16,013 bases of DNA, taken from DASXTB01 sp036505615. Its GTDB lineage: Bacteria; Acidobacteriota; UBA6911; JACQSX01. This document shows, one piece after another, positions 1 through 8,618 of the stretch (its first letter is position 1; every line of letters begins with the position of its first letter). Where the stretch lies: NCBI GenBank assembly GCA_036505615.1, contig DASXTB010000196.1:1-16013 (forward strand), read 5' to 3'. Position numbers and translations under genes: made by a program. Under the pieces are notes generated by a model. That model did no database searches, had not been told where the DNA came from, and saw only the letters and a list, made by a program, of their open reading frames with translations.

Positions 1-192
1 AGATATGAAGGTAAATCGACAAAAAACAGTTCGGTCTATGTGAAGACAGGCACTTCTAGCGACCGAGTTAGAATTCGCGCCAAGGCCGATTTCAACCCCG
101 AATCAGAAGAATTTCTGCGGTTTCTGAAAGTCGTTCGAGAAGCGTATCCAAGGCACGAGGGAGGTGCTTTTCTCTCAGCCGAGCTTCCTTAA
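1..192 (+). CDS. C-terminal end of an unidentified protein (5' truncated by the window)
   Basis: Frame 1 is open from the first base to a TAA at 190-192 and gives the last 63 residues of a protein, ending in FLSAELP. The piece is charged and probably helical around PESEEFLRFLKVVREAYP. No known motif is visible and I do not recognise the family. It lies 42 bp before the restriction-modification-type gene on the same strand with no visible terminator between them, so the two probably share an operon. That makes it a candidate partner (for example a helicase, nuclease or regulator) of the methyltransferase, but nothing in the fragment itself shows this. The coding call is supported by the open frame, the amino-acid composition and the position. 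Confidence 0.6.
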   Translation, partial: RYEGKSTKNSSVYVKTGTSSDRVRIRAKADFNPESEEFLRFLKVVREAYPRHEGGAFLSAELP

Positions 193-234
193 AAAGCCAT
201 TTCCGGGCCGATCAGACACTTAAACCCTTGGGGT

Positions 235-3200
235 ATGTTTAACGAAAGCTATAGAAAACACGAAGTGGCGTTTTGCGCCGACGTTTCAAAGTGGACTGAC
301 AAGCTTTTTGAGGGCAACCCTTCACTACCCTTCGGCTCATCCGACATTGAAAGCTTTGGTAGGGGAAGCCAAAAGCGTCAAGACTTTCGAGTCTATGAGC
401 GTAAGCCTGAAGGAACTGGGAAGCTTGCACTATGTGGGGAGGTAAAGCTGCCAGGGAGTCAGCAAGGACGCTCTCCATTTGACCCGGCGCTAATGCAAGA
501 TGCATTCAATAAGGCTAACGCAGAAAATTGTCGTTTTTTCTTCACCTGGAATGTGGAACATCTTGCCCTGTTTGACAGAGCGCTGTGGGATGCCGAGTCT
601 ATGCACGAGCGCTGCATCGGCCAGTGGAAGCTCGAGCTTGAGTTAAACAAACCATCCGACGTCACACGCGCCGAAGTAATTGCGAAAGTGCGGGATGAAT
701 TTCTGCCGCGGTTCTTTGCCGACTTTGCCCAGATCTATTCGGGGGTCAGAAGAGACATTGGCCAGCCGCCCTCCGAGTTTTACGTCACAGTTCTTGAAAG
801 CCTTTTATCTGGTCCAATGGGGCCTGTTCGGGAATTGCGAGATTACCTGGCTGTTCAATGCTCTCGTAACCGGAGCTTCGATGCACGTGTTCGAAATTGG
901 ATGGCGACAGAACAGCAGTGGAGCTTTGATCGAAACGATCCCACGTCGTGGCGAGAAGCAATTGATCGAGCTGCCCGAAGCATGGTTTATGTCCTAAGTA
1001 ATCGCATTCTGTTTTATCAAGCTGTGCGCCTGCGCAATTATCTTCCGCAGTTAAAATTCCCGCGTGCTGCAAAAACACCTCAAAAGGCTCTCGATTACTT
1101 GCGAGACCGGTTCCAGGAAGCTGTCGATATGACGGGGGATTATGAGCCAGTCTTTTTCCCAGAGGATAGAGAGTGGGCAGCGCTGCAGGCTTTGTCAGGC
1201 CCTAATTCCTTGGACGCTTGGGATCGTGTCATTAGGACAGTTGATCGGTTCAATTTCAAAGAGATCCCAACTGACATCCTCGGTCACATTTTCCAGAAGT
1301 TAATTAGCCCGGAAGAAAGACACAAATTTGGGCAGCATTACACAGACGAAAATATTGTTGATGTGATCAACGCTTTTTGTATCCGACACAGTGGAGCAGT
1401 TGTCTTTGATCCCGGGTGTGGGAGTGGTAGTTTCCTTGTCCGCGCCTATTACAGAAAACATCAGCTAGACAAAAGCCTCTCTAACCAAGAACTGCTTGAG
1501 GGATTATACGGTTGCGACATCAACCCATTTCCCGCGCACCTGGCGACCCTGAATCTTGCAGCAAGGAATATTTCGAATGAAGAGAACTATCCACGCGTGG
1601 TGCGGAAGAATTTCTTTACTGTTGCTCCGGGTGAAACGTTCTGTGAGTTGCCAAACCCATTTCCTGACCCGGATGGAAACCGACGACGTGACAGAGTCGA
1701 ATTGCCGATACTTGATGCTGTTGTGGGAAATCCACCTTATGTCCGTCACGAGCATATTCCGAAGAGTTCCGAAAAGGGGGCCATCCGCGAACAGACGAAA
1801 GAATACTTTTACAACACCGCAAAGCAGGCTTGGCCTGACATTGAGCTCTCAAAGCAGAGCGATCTTCATGTTTATTTTTGGCCCGTCGCAGCGCAGTTCC
1901 TCCGGGAAAGTGGCTATTTCGGTTTTCTAACCTCCTCAAGTTGGCTTGACGTACGGTACGGTTTCCTTTTGCAGCGCTGGGTACTTTTGAACTTCCGTGT
2001 ACTTGCGATAATTGAAAGCACCAACGAGCCCTGGTTTGAAGATGCCCGCGTTAAGACAGCGGTAACAATACTGCAGCGCTGTAAGGAGGAGAGGAAACGA
2101 AATGACAATCTGGTCAGGTTTGTACGGCTAGAAAGGCCTCTATCGGAGATTCTTGGGATTCGCGAAGATGAAGCACAACATCAAAAAGCCGCAGAGAAAC
2201 TGCGGGACACGATTCTTGCGACTAGGGCCGATTCCTCCAACGACAACTTTCGAATCATGGTCAAAAGGCAGGGCGATCTCTGGAACGAAGGTTGTTCAGT
2301 GGCGCAGATGTTTACTAAGCAGAAAACTCTCACCGCAGCCGGATCTCAGAACGAGGAAGATAGTGAAGACGTGCATGACACGGAGAACGGCAAGCAGCCT
2401 GTTCTGAGCCTCCGTTACGGCGGGGGTAAGTGGGGACGCTATCTTCGAGCGCCGGATTTTTACTTTCATATCGTCCGTGAGTTTGGCAACCGCTTCGTTC
2501 GTCTAGGAGAGGTTGCAACTATCAGATTTGGAATCAAGAGCGGCTGCGATGCGTTTTTTATGCCCCGGAATGTCTCCATGAAGTTGCTGGCGACCCACGA
2601 GAGTGAAACTGAATGGCAGACTCTAATACTGATGAGGCGCTGCAAGCGTTCAGACGTTGAAAGCGGTAAGGTCGCTGTCGTCCAGTGCGGCGATGGAACG
2701 CTGCATCCGATTGAAGCTCAATTCGTAAAGCCTGAAGTCCATAGTCTGATGCAAGTGGATCGGCCGGTCGTATCACCTTCACAGCTTGACCGCGTAGTTT
2801 TATGGATCAACAAGCCACTAAAAGAGCTCGCAGGTACTTACGCCCATCACTATCTCGTTTGGGGCAGCAAACAGACGTTTGAATCTAAAAAATCTAAGAG
2901 CGTGCCGATTCCTAAGAGAGCCACTTGCGCAGGTCGATCCCCATGGTATGACCTAACAGGTTTGCAGTCCGGAATCGGCTTCTGGCCGATGGCTCAAAAG
3001 TATCGACACATCGTTCCGTGGAATCCCTATCATCTGCCGTGTAATCATAACCTCTTTGACATTCACGCCCCGGAACTCACCGCCGATGAGCAAAAGGCCT
3101 TCATGGCGATCTTGAATTCGACGCTAGTTGGACTTTTTAAACATTTTTACGGTCGATACGCGGGTTCTGAGGGAACACTAAAAACAGAAATCGTTGACGT

Positions 3201-4074
3201 GCTCATGCTCGATGTGCCATCCCCACTACATGTCTCAAAGGACCTCTGTCACCGGCTTTCGGGAGCACTGGAAAAAATCAGCCAACGCGAGGTCACACAT
3301 TTAGTCGAAGAGGACTTTCTCAATTGTCATACGGAAGCTGAAATGCGGGAACTCCAGACTCGCCCGTTGAGACTACCATCAGAGTTACAACGACCGGATC
3401 GTCGCGAGCTTGATTTATATGTTTTCGAACTCTTAGGTGTGAACAGTTTAAACCAGCGCAACGAATTGGTGAATCGGCTCTACCTCGAGACCGCCCTTTA
3501 CTATCGGGAGCAACGGGTCCAGGACATACAATCCACCATCAATCGAAGGAGGGCATCCTCCAAGGCCATAGCATCCCCGGTAGCATTATCTGCTGATGCC
3601 TGGGGTGAGTTAGAAACCGAATGGCAGAAACCGCTTTCCTGCTGGCTCAACGAGCAAGTTCTTGATGGGAGAGTTGTGGATCTACCTGAAGGCGACGTGC
3701 GGTTACCCGATGCAGGTAATTTCTTTGACGCAACCACACTATATTTTGGCAAAAAGCCTGTTACTCCATATGTCTGCACCAGCCGGGCGGAGGCAGAACT
3801 GCTATTCGCCGTTTCTAAGAGAGGACTAAAAAGCGCGATTCCGGTGCCTGACACTGAAGCCGAATGTCGGCGTTTAGCTCGACTTTTTAAGGAGCGAGTC
3901 GAGCTGGCTCAACGTAAGTTTGAACAACTGGCTGAAGAACGGGGTGGTACCGATAAACTCCGAGAACAGATTGCCGATTTACTGCTTCGGTGGTTCGTTC
4001 ATGGAAAGCCAGAGTCGAAGCTACAGGAAAACTTAGTTGCAACGTCGAAGAGCGAGAATGACTCTGTCAACTGA
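235..4074 (+). CDS. Type IIG-like restriction-modification enzyme: nuclease-like N-terminus fused to N6-adenine DNA methyltransferase
   Basis: This 1279-aa protein probably methylates adenine in a specific DNA site using S-adenosylmethionine and may also cut unmodified DNA. Residues about 1-130 contain D50 followed by E69-V70-K71 in a GEVKLPG strand, a PD-(D/E)xK-like arrangement. The methyltransferase core has the SAM-binding motif I, FDPGCGSGSF (391-400), and the catalytic NPPY at 499-502, followed by GYFGFLTSSSWLDVRYG and WFEDARVKTAVTIL, typical of Eco57I-type N6-adenine methylases. A likely target-recognition region starts near RLGEVATIRFGIKSG, about residues 755-770. The size fits Type IIG enzymes and also methylases of BREX (PglX) or DISARM (DrmMI). 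The ExK motif favours IIG, but the nuclease call is tentative. The ATG at 235 is the first in frame and follows a weak TTGGGG. By eye the gene is more AT-rich than the genes to its right, which would fit horizontal transfer. Confidence 0.85.
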   Translation: MFNESYRKHEVAFCADVSKWTDKLFEGNPSLPFGSSDIESFGRGSQKRQDFRVYERKPEGTGKLALCGEVKLPGSQQGRSPFDPALMQDAFNKANAENCRFFFTWNVEHLALFDRALWDAESMHERCIGQWKLELELNKPSDVTRAEVIAKVRDEFLPRFFADFAQIYSGVRRDIGQPPSEFYVTVLESLLSGPMGPVRELRDYLAVQCSRNRSFDARVRNWMATEQQWSFDRNDPTSWREAIDRAARSMVYVLSNRILFYQAVRLRNYLPQLKFPRAAKTPQKALDYLRDRFQEAVDMTGDYEPVFFPEDREWAALQALSGPNSLDAWDRVIRTVDRFNFKEIPTDILGHIFQKLISPEERHKFGQHYTDENIVDVINAFCIRHSGAVVFDPGCGSGSFLVRAYYRKHQLDKSLSNQELLEGLYGCDINPFPAHLATLNLAARNISNEENYPRVVRKNFFTVAPGETFCELPNPFPDPDGNRRRDRVELPILDAVVGNPPYVRHEHIPKSSEKGAIREQTKEYFYNTAKQAWPDIELSKQSDLHVYFWPVAAQFLRESGYFGFLTSSSWLDVRYGFLLQRWVLLNFRVLAIIESTNEPWFEDARVKTAVTILQRCKEERKRNDNLVRFVRLERPLSEILGIREDEAQHQKAAEKLRDTILATRADSSNDNFRIMVKRQGDLWNEGCSVAQMFTKQKTLTAAGSQNEEDSEDVHDTENGKQPVLSLRYGGGKWGRYLRAPDFYFHIVREFGNRFVRLGEVATIRFGIKSGCDAFFMPRNVSMKLLATHESETEWQTLILMRRCKRSDVESGKVAVVQCGDGTLHPIEAQFVKPEVHSLMQVDRPVVSPSQLDRVVLWINKPLKELAGTYAHHYLVWGSKQTFESKKSKSVPIPKRATCAGRSPWYDLTGLQSGIGFWPMAQKYRHIVPWNPYHLPCNHNLFDIHAPELTADEQKAFMAILNSTLVGLFKHFYGRYAGSEGTLKTEIVDVLMLDVPSPLHVSKDLCHRLSGALEKISQREVTHLVEEDFLNCHTEAEMRELQTRPLRLPSELQRPDRRELDLYVFELLGVNSLNQRNELVNRLYLETALYYREQRVQDIQSTINRRRASSKAIASPVALSADAWGELETEWQKPLSCWLNEQVLDGRVVDLPEGDVRLPDAGNFFDATTLYFGKKPVTPYVCTSRAEAELLFAVSKRGLKSAIPVPDTEAECRRLARLFKERVELAQRKFEQLAEERGGTDKLREQIADLLLRWFVHGKPESKLQENLVATSKSENDSVN

Positions 4075-4387
4075 GTTTTGTGAAGGTTTACGGGCCGTGC
4101 CACAACGATCCGCATCTGCTGAAAAGACTGAGAAGCTGGCCTTGGAGTTATTGGAGCTCATCGGAGCAGTTTATAAGGTCAGAGCGGTGTGAGCCGATTC
4201 TTTTTGGATACTTGAACTTCTCCGTCTACCTGATAGCCAGGAGAGCAGAGAGGCTCAGCAAGAAGACAATTTTCACAAAAGACGCAAAAAGGGAGATCGC
4301 GGAGGCAAGAAGCATGAAGACCTGAAAATGCCTATGGCCGCCTGCGGGTCGGCGTCGAGCCTCGCACAGCGCGGATTCGATTATTGA
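4058..4387 (+). pseudogene. Small overlapping gene broken by an in-frame TGA (putative)
   Basis: An ATG at 4058-4060 lies inside the end of the methyltransferase gene and overlaps it by 17 nt, the arrangement of a translationally coupled downstream gene. It reads 44 residues (MTLSTEFCEGLRAV..., then the helical EKLALELLELIGAVYKVRAV) to a TGA at 4190-4192. The same frame then continues without a stop through ADSFWILELLRLPDSQES and a Lys/Arg-rich stretch to a TGA at 4385-4387, running into the 3' end of the convergent gene. The even, protein-like composition on both sides of the first TGA suggests a gene interrupted by a nonsense mutation, or a real 44-aa protein. An alternative GTG-start frame (4080-4325) covers the same stretch but has a less natural composition. 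The family is not recognised. Confidence 0.35.
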
Positions 4388-7300
4388 ACCTGTCAGCCAG
4401 AAAAAGATTTCCCGCGGCATCCAGAGCGAGTCCATGCGGAAAATTTAGAGAGGCTCCGGTGGCCGGACTATTGTCCCCGGAGAAGCTTCCTAAGCCGCCG
4501 CCCGCCCCATTACCGGCTACGGTGATTACAATACCGGTCCCGGCAATAACTTTGCGAAGCCGATGATTGCCTGAGTCGGCGATGAAGAGATTCCCAGCTT
4601 TGTCGATTGCAATTCCGTAGGGAGAAGAGAGTGACGCGATCGTAGCAAACCCGCCATCACCAGAGAAACCTGCTGTGCCATTGCCGGCTACGGTGGTAAT
4701 GATACCGCTTCCCGCATCGACCTTGCGAATCCGGTTATTGAACGAGTCGGCGATGAAAATATTGCCGGCCGTATCGACAGCGATTCCGTACGGAAGATTC
4801 AGAGAGGCGGCGGTTGCCGGCCCGTTGTCGCCCGAAAAGCCCGGCTGGCCACTTCCGGCCACGGTGCTGATGATTTCGGTTGCCGCATCTATTCTGCGGA
4901 TCCTGCTGTTGCCTGTATCCGCCACAAAAAGGTTACCCGCCGTGTCAAAGGCGAGCGCGGAAGGGCCCGATAATCCCGAGGCAACGGCCGGCCCGTTGTC
5001 ACCGGAAAAATTGGGCAAGCCATTTCCAGCCACCGTGGTGATGATTCCCGTGCTGGAAGCTATTTTACGAATCCGATTATTGAAGGAGTCTGTGATGAAA
5101 AGATTTCCTCTGCCGTCGACGGCAATCCCATAAGGAATGCCCAAGCGCGCGTTTATGGCAGGCCCTCCATCACCGGAAAAACCAAAAGTGTTGCCGCCTG
5201 ACAGAGTGCTGATCACGCCATTGCCGGCGTCCACCTTGCGGATGGCGTTGAAACCTGTGTCTGCGATCAAGAGATTGTTTGCTGAGTCAAACACAATACC
5301 CGTGGGGGAACTCAGAGCTGCGGCGGTCGCGGGTCCGTTGTCGCCAGAAATGCTGAACACGTCCTTCCCGGCCACCGTCGTGATCAGGCCGGTTGCCGGG
5401 TCAACTTTGCGCATCCGTCCATTGGCGCTGTCGGCGATAAAGAGATTGCCGCCCGCATCGAGGGCGATTCCCGAGGGAACAGCCAGAGCAGCAGCGCTTG
5501 CGGGCCCGTTATCGCCGGAAAAACCCTGCACTCCGCTGCCGGCCACAGTGACAATCCTGCCGCTCTGGGCGTCCAATTTGCGGATACGATTGTTACTCTT
5601 ATCTGCGATGAGAAGATTCCCCTGGAGATCGATAGCCAGGCCAGAGGGAGAGTTGAGAGCCGCCCCAACGGCGGGGCCGCCTTCACCGGAAAACCCCGCG
5701 GTTCCACTTCCGGCTACGGTCGTAATGATGCCGCTGTTCGCATCCACTTTGCGAATCCGATGACTAAGAGTATCCGCGATAAAAAGATTGCCGGCGGAGT
5801 CTATAGCGATTCCTTCAGGCAAGCTAAAAGTGGCGGCGATTGCAGGCCCGTTGTCGCCAGAAAAACCAAACTGTCCGTTGCCGGCTACGGTGGTAATGAT
5901 CCCCGTGCGGATATCCACTTTACGAATCCGGCCGTTTCCGCGATCCACGATGTATAGGTTGCCGGAGAGATCAATGGCGATCCTGCCCGGCAAGCTTAGA
6001 GAGGCAAGCACGGCCGGCCCGTTGTCTCCGGAAAAGCCGAAAATTCCATTGCCCGCCGCTGTGGTGATTGACCCTGTCTTGATATCAACTTTACGAACGC
6101 GTGCATTCACTTGATCTACAATGAAAAGGTTACCTGCCGCGTCGAAAGCAAGCCCGCTGGGATCATTCAGAGTGGCGGCAGTGGCCGGTCCGTTGTCTCC
6201 GGAGAAGCCAAACACTCCCGTTCCCGCCACGGTGATGATCACGCCCGTCCCGACACCGACCTTGCGAATCCTGTGATTGAAGCTGTCTGCAATGAAAAAG
6301 TTGCCCAGCATATCCACTGCAATATCTTGTGGAAATGAAAAAGTGGCTGATGTCGCGGCAGTACCATCGCCAATGAATGTAGTACCGCCCGCAATGGTAG
6401 TAATTTGCCCGGGCGGTAGATCGCTAAGTGGCACGGGATCTACCACCAGGGATCCTTGAGCCAGGCCGCCTCGATTCTGCACCGTCACTGTGGTACGGCC
6501 GCTTGGCAGCGGTGGCGCCGTGAAGGAAATCGTCTGTGTATCCTTTATCTCGATTCCGGGAATGACCACCCCTGCGGCAATTAACAGCGTGTCCGCCGAG
6601 AAATTCTTTCCCTTCACCGTGACTTTGGCCCCGCCTCTATTGCTCGTTCGATCCGGCGTAATGCTGCCGATTTGGGGCTCGCCGTAAGTGATCTCCCGAC
6701 CCGATCGATTGCTTTCAGCAATCACTACTTTTCCGCTTTGCGTGACGGTAATTCCTCTGGGGCCGAAGAAGGTGTTCCCCTGGGCCAAGGGAACGACGTT
6801 TCCCTTTTGCAAGATCGTCTTCACCTGGCCGGCATTCGTTTCACTGACGTAGATATTTCCGAACTGGTCGACCGCGACACCCGTTGGAGAGCTAAACGTC
6901 AGTGCTGAAGAGACGTTCCGGTGCGGCGTCTCATTGGGAATGGCGTCAAATCTTGAGACACCCCACCGGGGCGCGCTTGCAGTCTTGCTCTGGCCGGCCA
7001 CACTGAGAGTTTCCACCTGGCCATCTTCCCTGACGCGGCGAATCAGTCCGTTGCCTGTATCAGCGATGATTACACTGACCAGCGGAGGAGGCGCTCCGGT
7101 TCTGTTTCGCTCCAGCTCCTGCGCCAAGGACTCGGTTTCCACGGCGATTCCCACTGGCGAGTTAAATAGAGCTGTCGTGCCCCTTCCATCCGCAGAACCA
7201 GCAGTGCCCGCTTTCCCCGCGACTGTCTGAACCATTCTGTTGACAAGGTCGATCCGGCGAATTGTGTGATTGCCTGAATCAACTACCCACTGATATCCTC

Positions 7301-8069
7301 GGTTGTCCAGAGCAACGCCTTGAGGATTATTAAAGCTGGCCTGATCTAAAGGACCATCTGCGCTTCCTGCTTGCCCGGTGCCTGCCAGCGTCTCCACCTG
7401 GCCGTTTGGTCCCGGCCGCACCTGACGAATCACGTTGTTGGCGCTGTCGCTGACGTACAAAGAGCCTTGGGCCTGATTAAAGGCCAAAAAAGCTGGATTC
7501 TTGAATAAGGATTTAACTCTATCGCCGTTTATTAGACCCTGTTGCTGGCTCACCCCGGCATAGATGCTTGGTGTTTTCTGCAGCTCGTCGGCCAACAGGA
7601 TGGTGTCATCCCGAGTGTCCGCCAGATAGAGCCGGCGCGCCAAATCCTGGGCCACGCCGGTGATTTCAAATCCCGATACACCCGAAGAGATGGCCACCAC
7701 GGTAACGGTTGTTGTGGCCACCACGGCGCCCGACGTGACTGCCAGCGTGGAGAATCCGGCTTTATTCCCTTGAATGTTCCCGGAAGCATCTATCGAAGCG
7801 ACATCCTCGCTGAGACTCTTGTATGTCAAAGGCGCACTGTCGATGACGTTGCCCGAACCGTCGATGACTCGTGGTTTCAATTGCAGCGTGTTGCCTTCGT
7901 TGACGGTCACTTCGGTGGCGCTGGGGTTTGCAGGGTCAATGATGATTTGGGCCGCGGCCCCAGTAGCCCGCAGCGTTGCGACATGAGGTTTGACCTGTGA
8001 ATGGAGAAAAATCCCCAGCAAAAGCGTGGTGACCGTCGGACCTAAGCAGGTCCAGCTGGATTTATTCAT
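4332..8069 (-). CDS. Large exported NHL-repeat beta-propeller protein with BIG2-like and IPT/TIG domains
   Basis: This 1245-aa protein is probably secreted or cell-surface and likely binds proteins or sugars; its ligand is unknown. Residues 1-30 look like a Sec signal (Lys3, hydrophobic TLLLGIFL). Residues about 40-125 form a BIG2-type Ig-like domain (SEDVASIDASGNIQGNKAG). Residues about 133-460 hold six divergent NHL blades (for example NPQGVALDNRGYQWVVDSGN), and residues 466-545 are an IPT/TIG domain (IGSITPDRTSNRGGAKVTVKG). Residues 554-1238 are twelve regular NHL blades, each with GxxTTVAG, GFSGDNGPA, PxGIAxD and GNLFIADxxNxRIRKVD. A seven-residue tail (TPTRRRP) ends the protein, with no membrane anchor or sorting motif. 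The gene is convergent with the restriction-modification operon. The ATG at 8069 is preceded by a weak GGAA and starts a proper signal sequence. Such proteins are frequent in Acidobacteriota; no enzymatic motif is seen. Confidence 0.85.
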   Translation of the reverse strand: MNKSSWTCLGPTVTTLLLGIFLHSQVKPHVATLRATGAAAQIIIDPANPSATEVTVNEGNTLQLKPRVIDGSGNVIDSAPLTYKSLSEDVASIDASGNIQGNKAGFSTLAVTSGAVVATTTVTVVAISSGVSGFEITGVAQDLARRLYLADTRDDTILLADELQKTPSIYAGVSQQQGLINGDRVKSLFKNPAFLAFNQAQGSLYVSDSANNVIRQVRPGPNGQVETLAGTGQAGSADGPLDQASFNNPQGVALDNRGYQWVVDSGNHTIRRIDLVNRMVQTVAGKAGTAGSADGRGTTALFNSPVGIAVETESLAQELERNRTGAPPPLVSVIIADTGNGLIRRVREDGQVETLSVAGQSKTASAPRWGVSRFDAIPNETPHRNVSSALTFSSPTGVAVDQFGNIYVSETNAGQVKTILQKGNVVPLAQGNTFFGPRGITVTQSGKVVIAESNRSGREITYGEPQIGSITPDRTSNRGGAKVTVKGKNFSADTLLIAAGVVIPGIEIKDTQTISFTAPPLPSGRTTVTVQNRGGLAQGSLVVDPVPLSDLPPGQITTIAGGTTFIGDGTAATSATFSFPQDIAVDMLGNFFIADSFNHRIRKVGVGTGVIITVAGTGVFGFSGDNGPATAATLNDPSGLAFDAAGNLFIVDQVNARVRKVDIKTGSITTAAGNGIFGFSGDNGPAVLASLSLPGRIAIDLSGNLYIVDRGNGRIRKVDIRTGIITTVAGNGQFGFSGDNGPAIAATFSLPEGIAIDSAGNLFIADTLSHRIRKVDANSGIITTVAGSGTAGFSGEGGPAVGAALNSPSGLAIDLQGNLLIADKSNNRIRKLDAQSGRIVTVAGSGVQGFSGDNGPASAAALAVPSGIALDAGGNLFIADSANGRMRKVDPATGLITTVAGKDVFSISGDNGPATAAALSSPTGIVFDSANNLLIADTGFNAIRKVDAGNGVISTLSGGNTFGFSGDGGPAINARLGIPYGIAVDGRGNLFITDSFNNRIRKIASSTGIITTVAGNGLPNFSGDNGPAVASGLSGPSALAFDTAGNLFVADTGNSRIRRIDAATEIISTVAGSGQPGFSGDNGPATAASLNLPYGIAVDTAGNIFIADSFNNRIRKVDAGSGIITTVAGNGTAGFSGDGGFATIASLSSPYGIAIDKAGNLFIADSGNHRLRKVIAGTGIVITVAGNGAGGGLGSFSGDNSPATGASLNFPHGLALDAAGNLFLADRFNNRIRAVRGSTPTRRRP
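4356..6410 (-). repeat. Tandem array of 12 coding repeats, about 171 bp each (NHL blades)
   Basis: Twelve in-frame units encode residues 554-1238 of the NHL protein. The first has 55 codons, the next ten 57, and the last 60 (it has a glycine insertion, GAGGGLG). On the + strand, phrases such as GCCGGCTACGGTGGTAATGAT-type segments and the GGCCCGTTGTC...CCGGAAAA segment recur each period. The units are similar but not identical in DNA, so this is an old or diversified duplication series. Confidence 0.9.
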
Positions 8070-8169
8070 GGCGAACTGTGTTCCAATGACATTATTGAAA
8101 CCTCAGTCGAGGTAACACGCGGTGGTTTCTTGCGCCGCCGTGTCCTTAGTGTCTCCTATGAAAATATTC

Positions 8170-8251
8170 GTACGGGCGGCCCTGTGTGGCCGCCCTTGGG
8201 GCTCCCCAAATTGCTCGAAAGCTGCGGGCGACCACGCAGGGTCGCCCGTAC
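8170..8251. repeat. REP/BIME-like element: two hairpins in inverted arrangement
   Basis: Two perfect 8-bp stems with 6-nt loops lie 44 bp apart. The first is GGGCGGCC (8174-8181) with GGCCGCCC (8188-8195). The second is GGGCGACC (8226-8233) with GGTCGCCC (8240-8247). The outer 12 bases, GTACGGGCGGCC at 8170 and GGTCGCCCGTAC at 8240, are inverted repeats of each other with one mismatch, so the element is a head-to-head pair of REP-like palindromes. One base pair differs between the two stems and has changed on both arms, which suggests selection on the hairpin. Confidence 0.7.
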
Positions 8252-8521
8252 AAAGTTGAAGCGAGATTATACGCTTTGTGCAAAATGTTTGCCCAGAAGC
8301 GGCCAGGGAAAAAAGCGGTGACAGAGCAGGTATTATTTGATGAGCTTCCGTGGGGAATGAATAGTGCGGGTTAGGAAGCAAGCGAGGTGCAGTATGAAAT
8401 CCATGAGGCCGAGCATCGCAGCCATCTGTGTCTGATACTTTTCCAAGGCATACTTCGACCGCCGTCACTGCGGAAAAATGACCTGCAGCACAAGAAGCAG
8501 GCGCTCATCACCGGCGCCCAC

Positions 8522-8618
8522 AATGACGAATGACGAATCTCGAATGACGAATCTTGAATGACGAATGTCGAACTCCGGACCTTATCATTCGAAATTCGCA
8601 CTTCGACATTCGTCATTC
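8522..8618. repeat. Heptamer tandem repeat (AATGACG type) in inverted arrangement
   Basis: From 8522 to about 8577 the sequence is built of 7-bp units: AATGACG twice, AATCTCG, AATGACG, AATCTTG, AATGACG, AATGTCG, AACTCCG. The opposite strand of about 8582-8618 reads in the same heptamer style (AATGACG, AATGTCG, AAGTGCG, AATTTCG). The arms GAATGACGAATGTCGAA (8556-8572) and its exact complement (8602-8618) form a perfect 17-bp inverted repeat with a 29-nt loop. It ends 10 bp from the TPR gene stop, so its transcript could fold and act as a 3'-end structure. Confidence 0.8.

Noticed and set aside
235..4074. Naming the methyltransferase gene pglX or drmMI and calling a BREX or DISARM system
   Set aside because: No other BREX or DISARM component is in the window, and the N-terminal ExK motif points rather to a Type IIG enzyme.
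4384..6114. Long open frames on the + strand opposite the NHL array
   Set aside because: They are antisense to a clear coding gene, share its 171-bp period and give Pro/Leu-rich low-complexity translations, so they are shadows of the repeat.
4356..6410. Regularly spaced repeats that might suggest a CRISPR array
   Set aside because: The units are contiguous, in frame, about 171 bp long and encode NHL blades. There are no short identical repeats with unique spacers.
8100..8113. Small dyad with arms ACCTC and GAGGT upstream of the NHL gene
   Set aside because: The arms are only 5 bp, with no promoter to place it against and no second copy, so an operator cannot be claimed.
8252..8521. Short minus-strand frames (for example one reading KYQTQMAAMLGLMDF)
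   Set aside because: They are short, interrupted by stops and lack ribosome sites or known motifs, so they cannot be told from chance.
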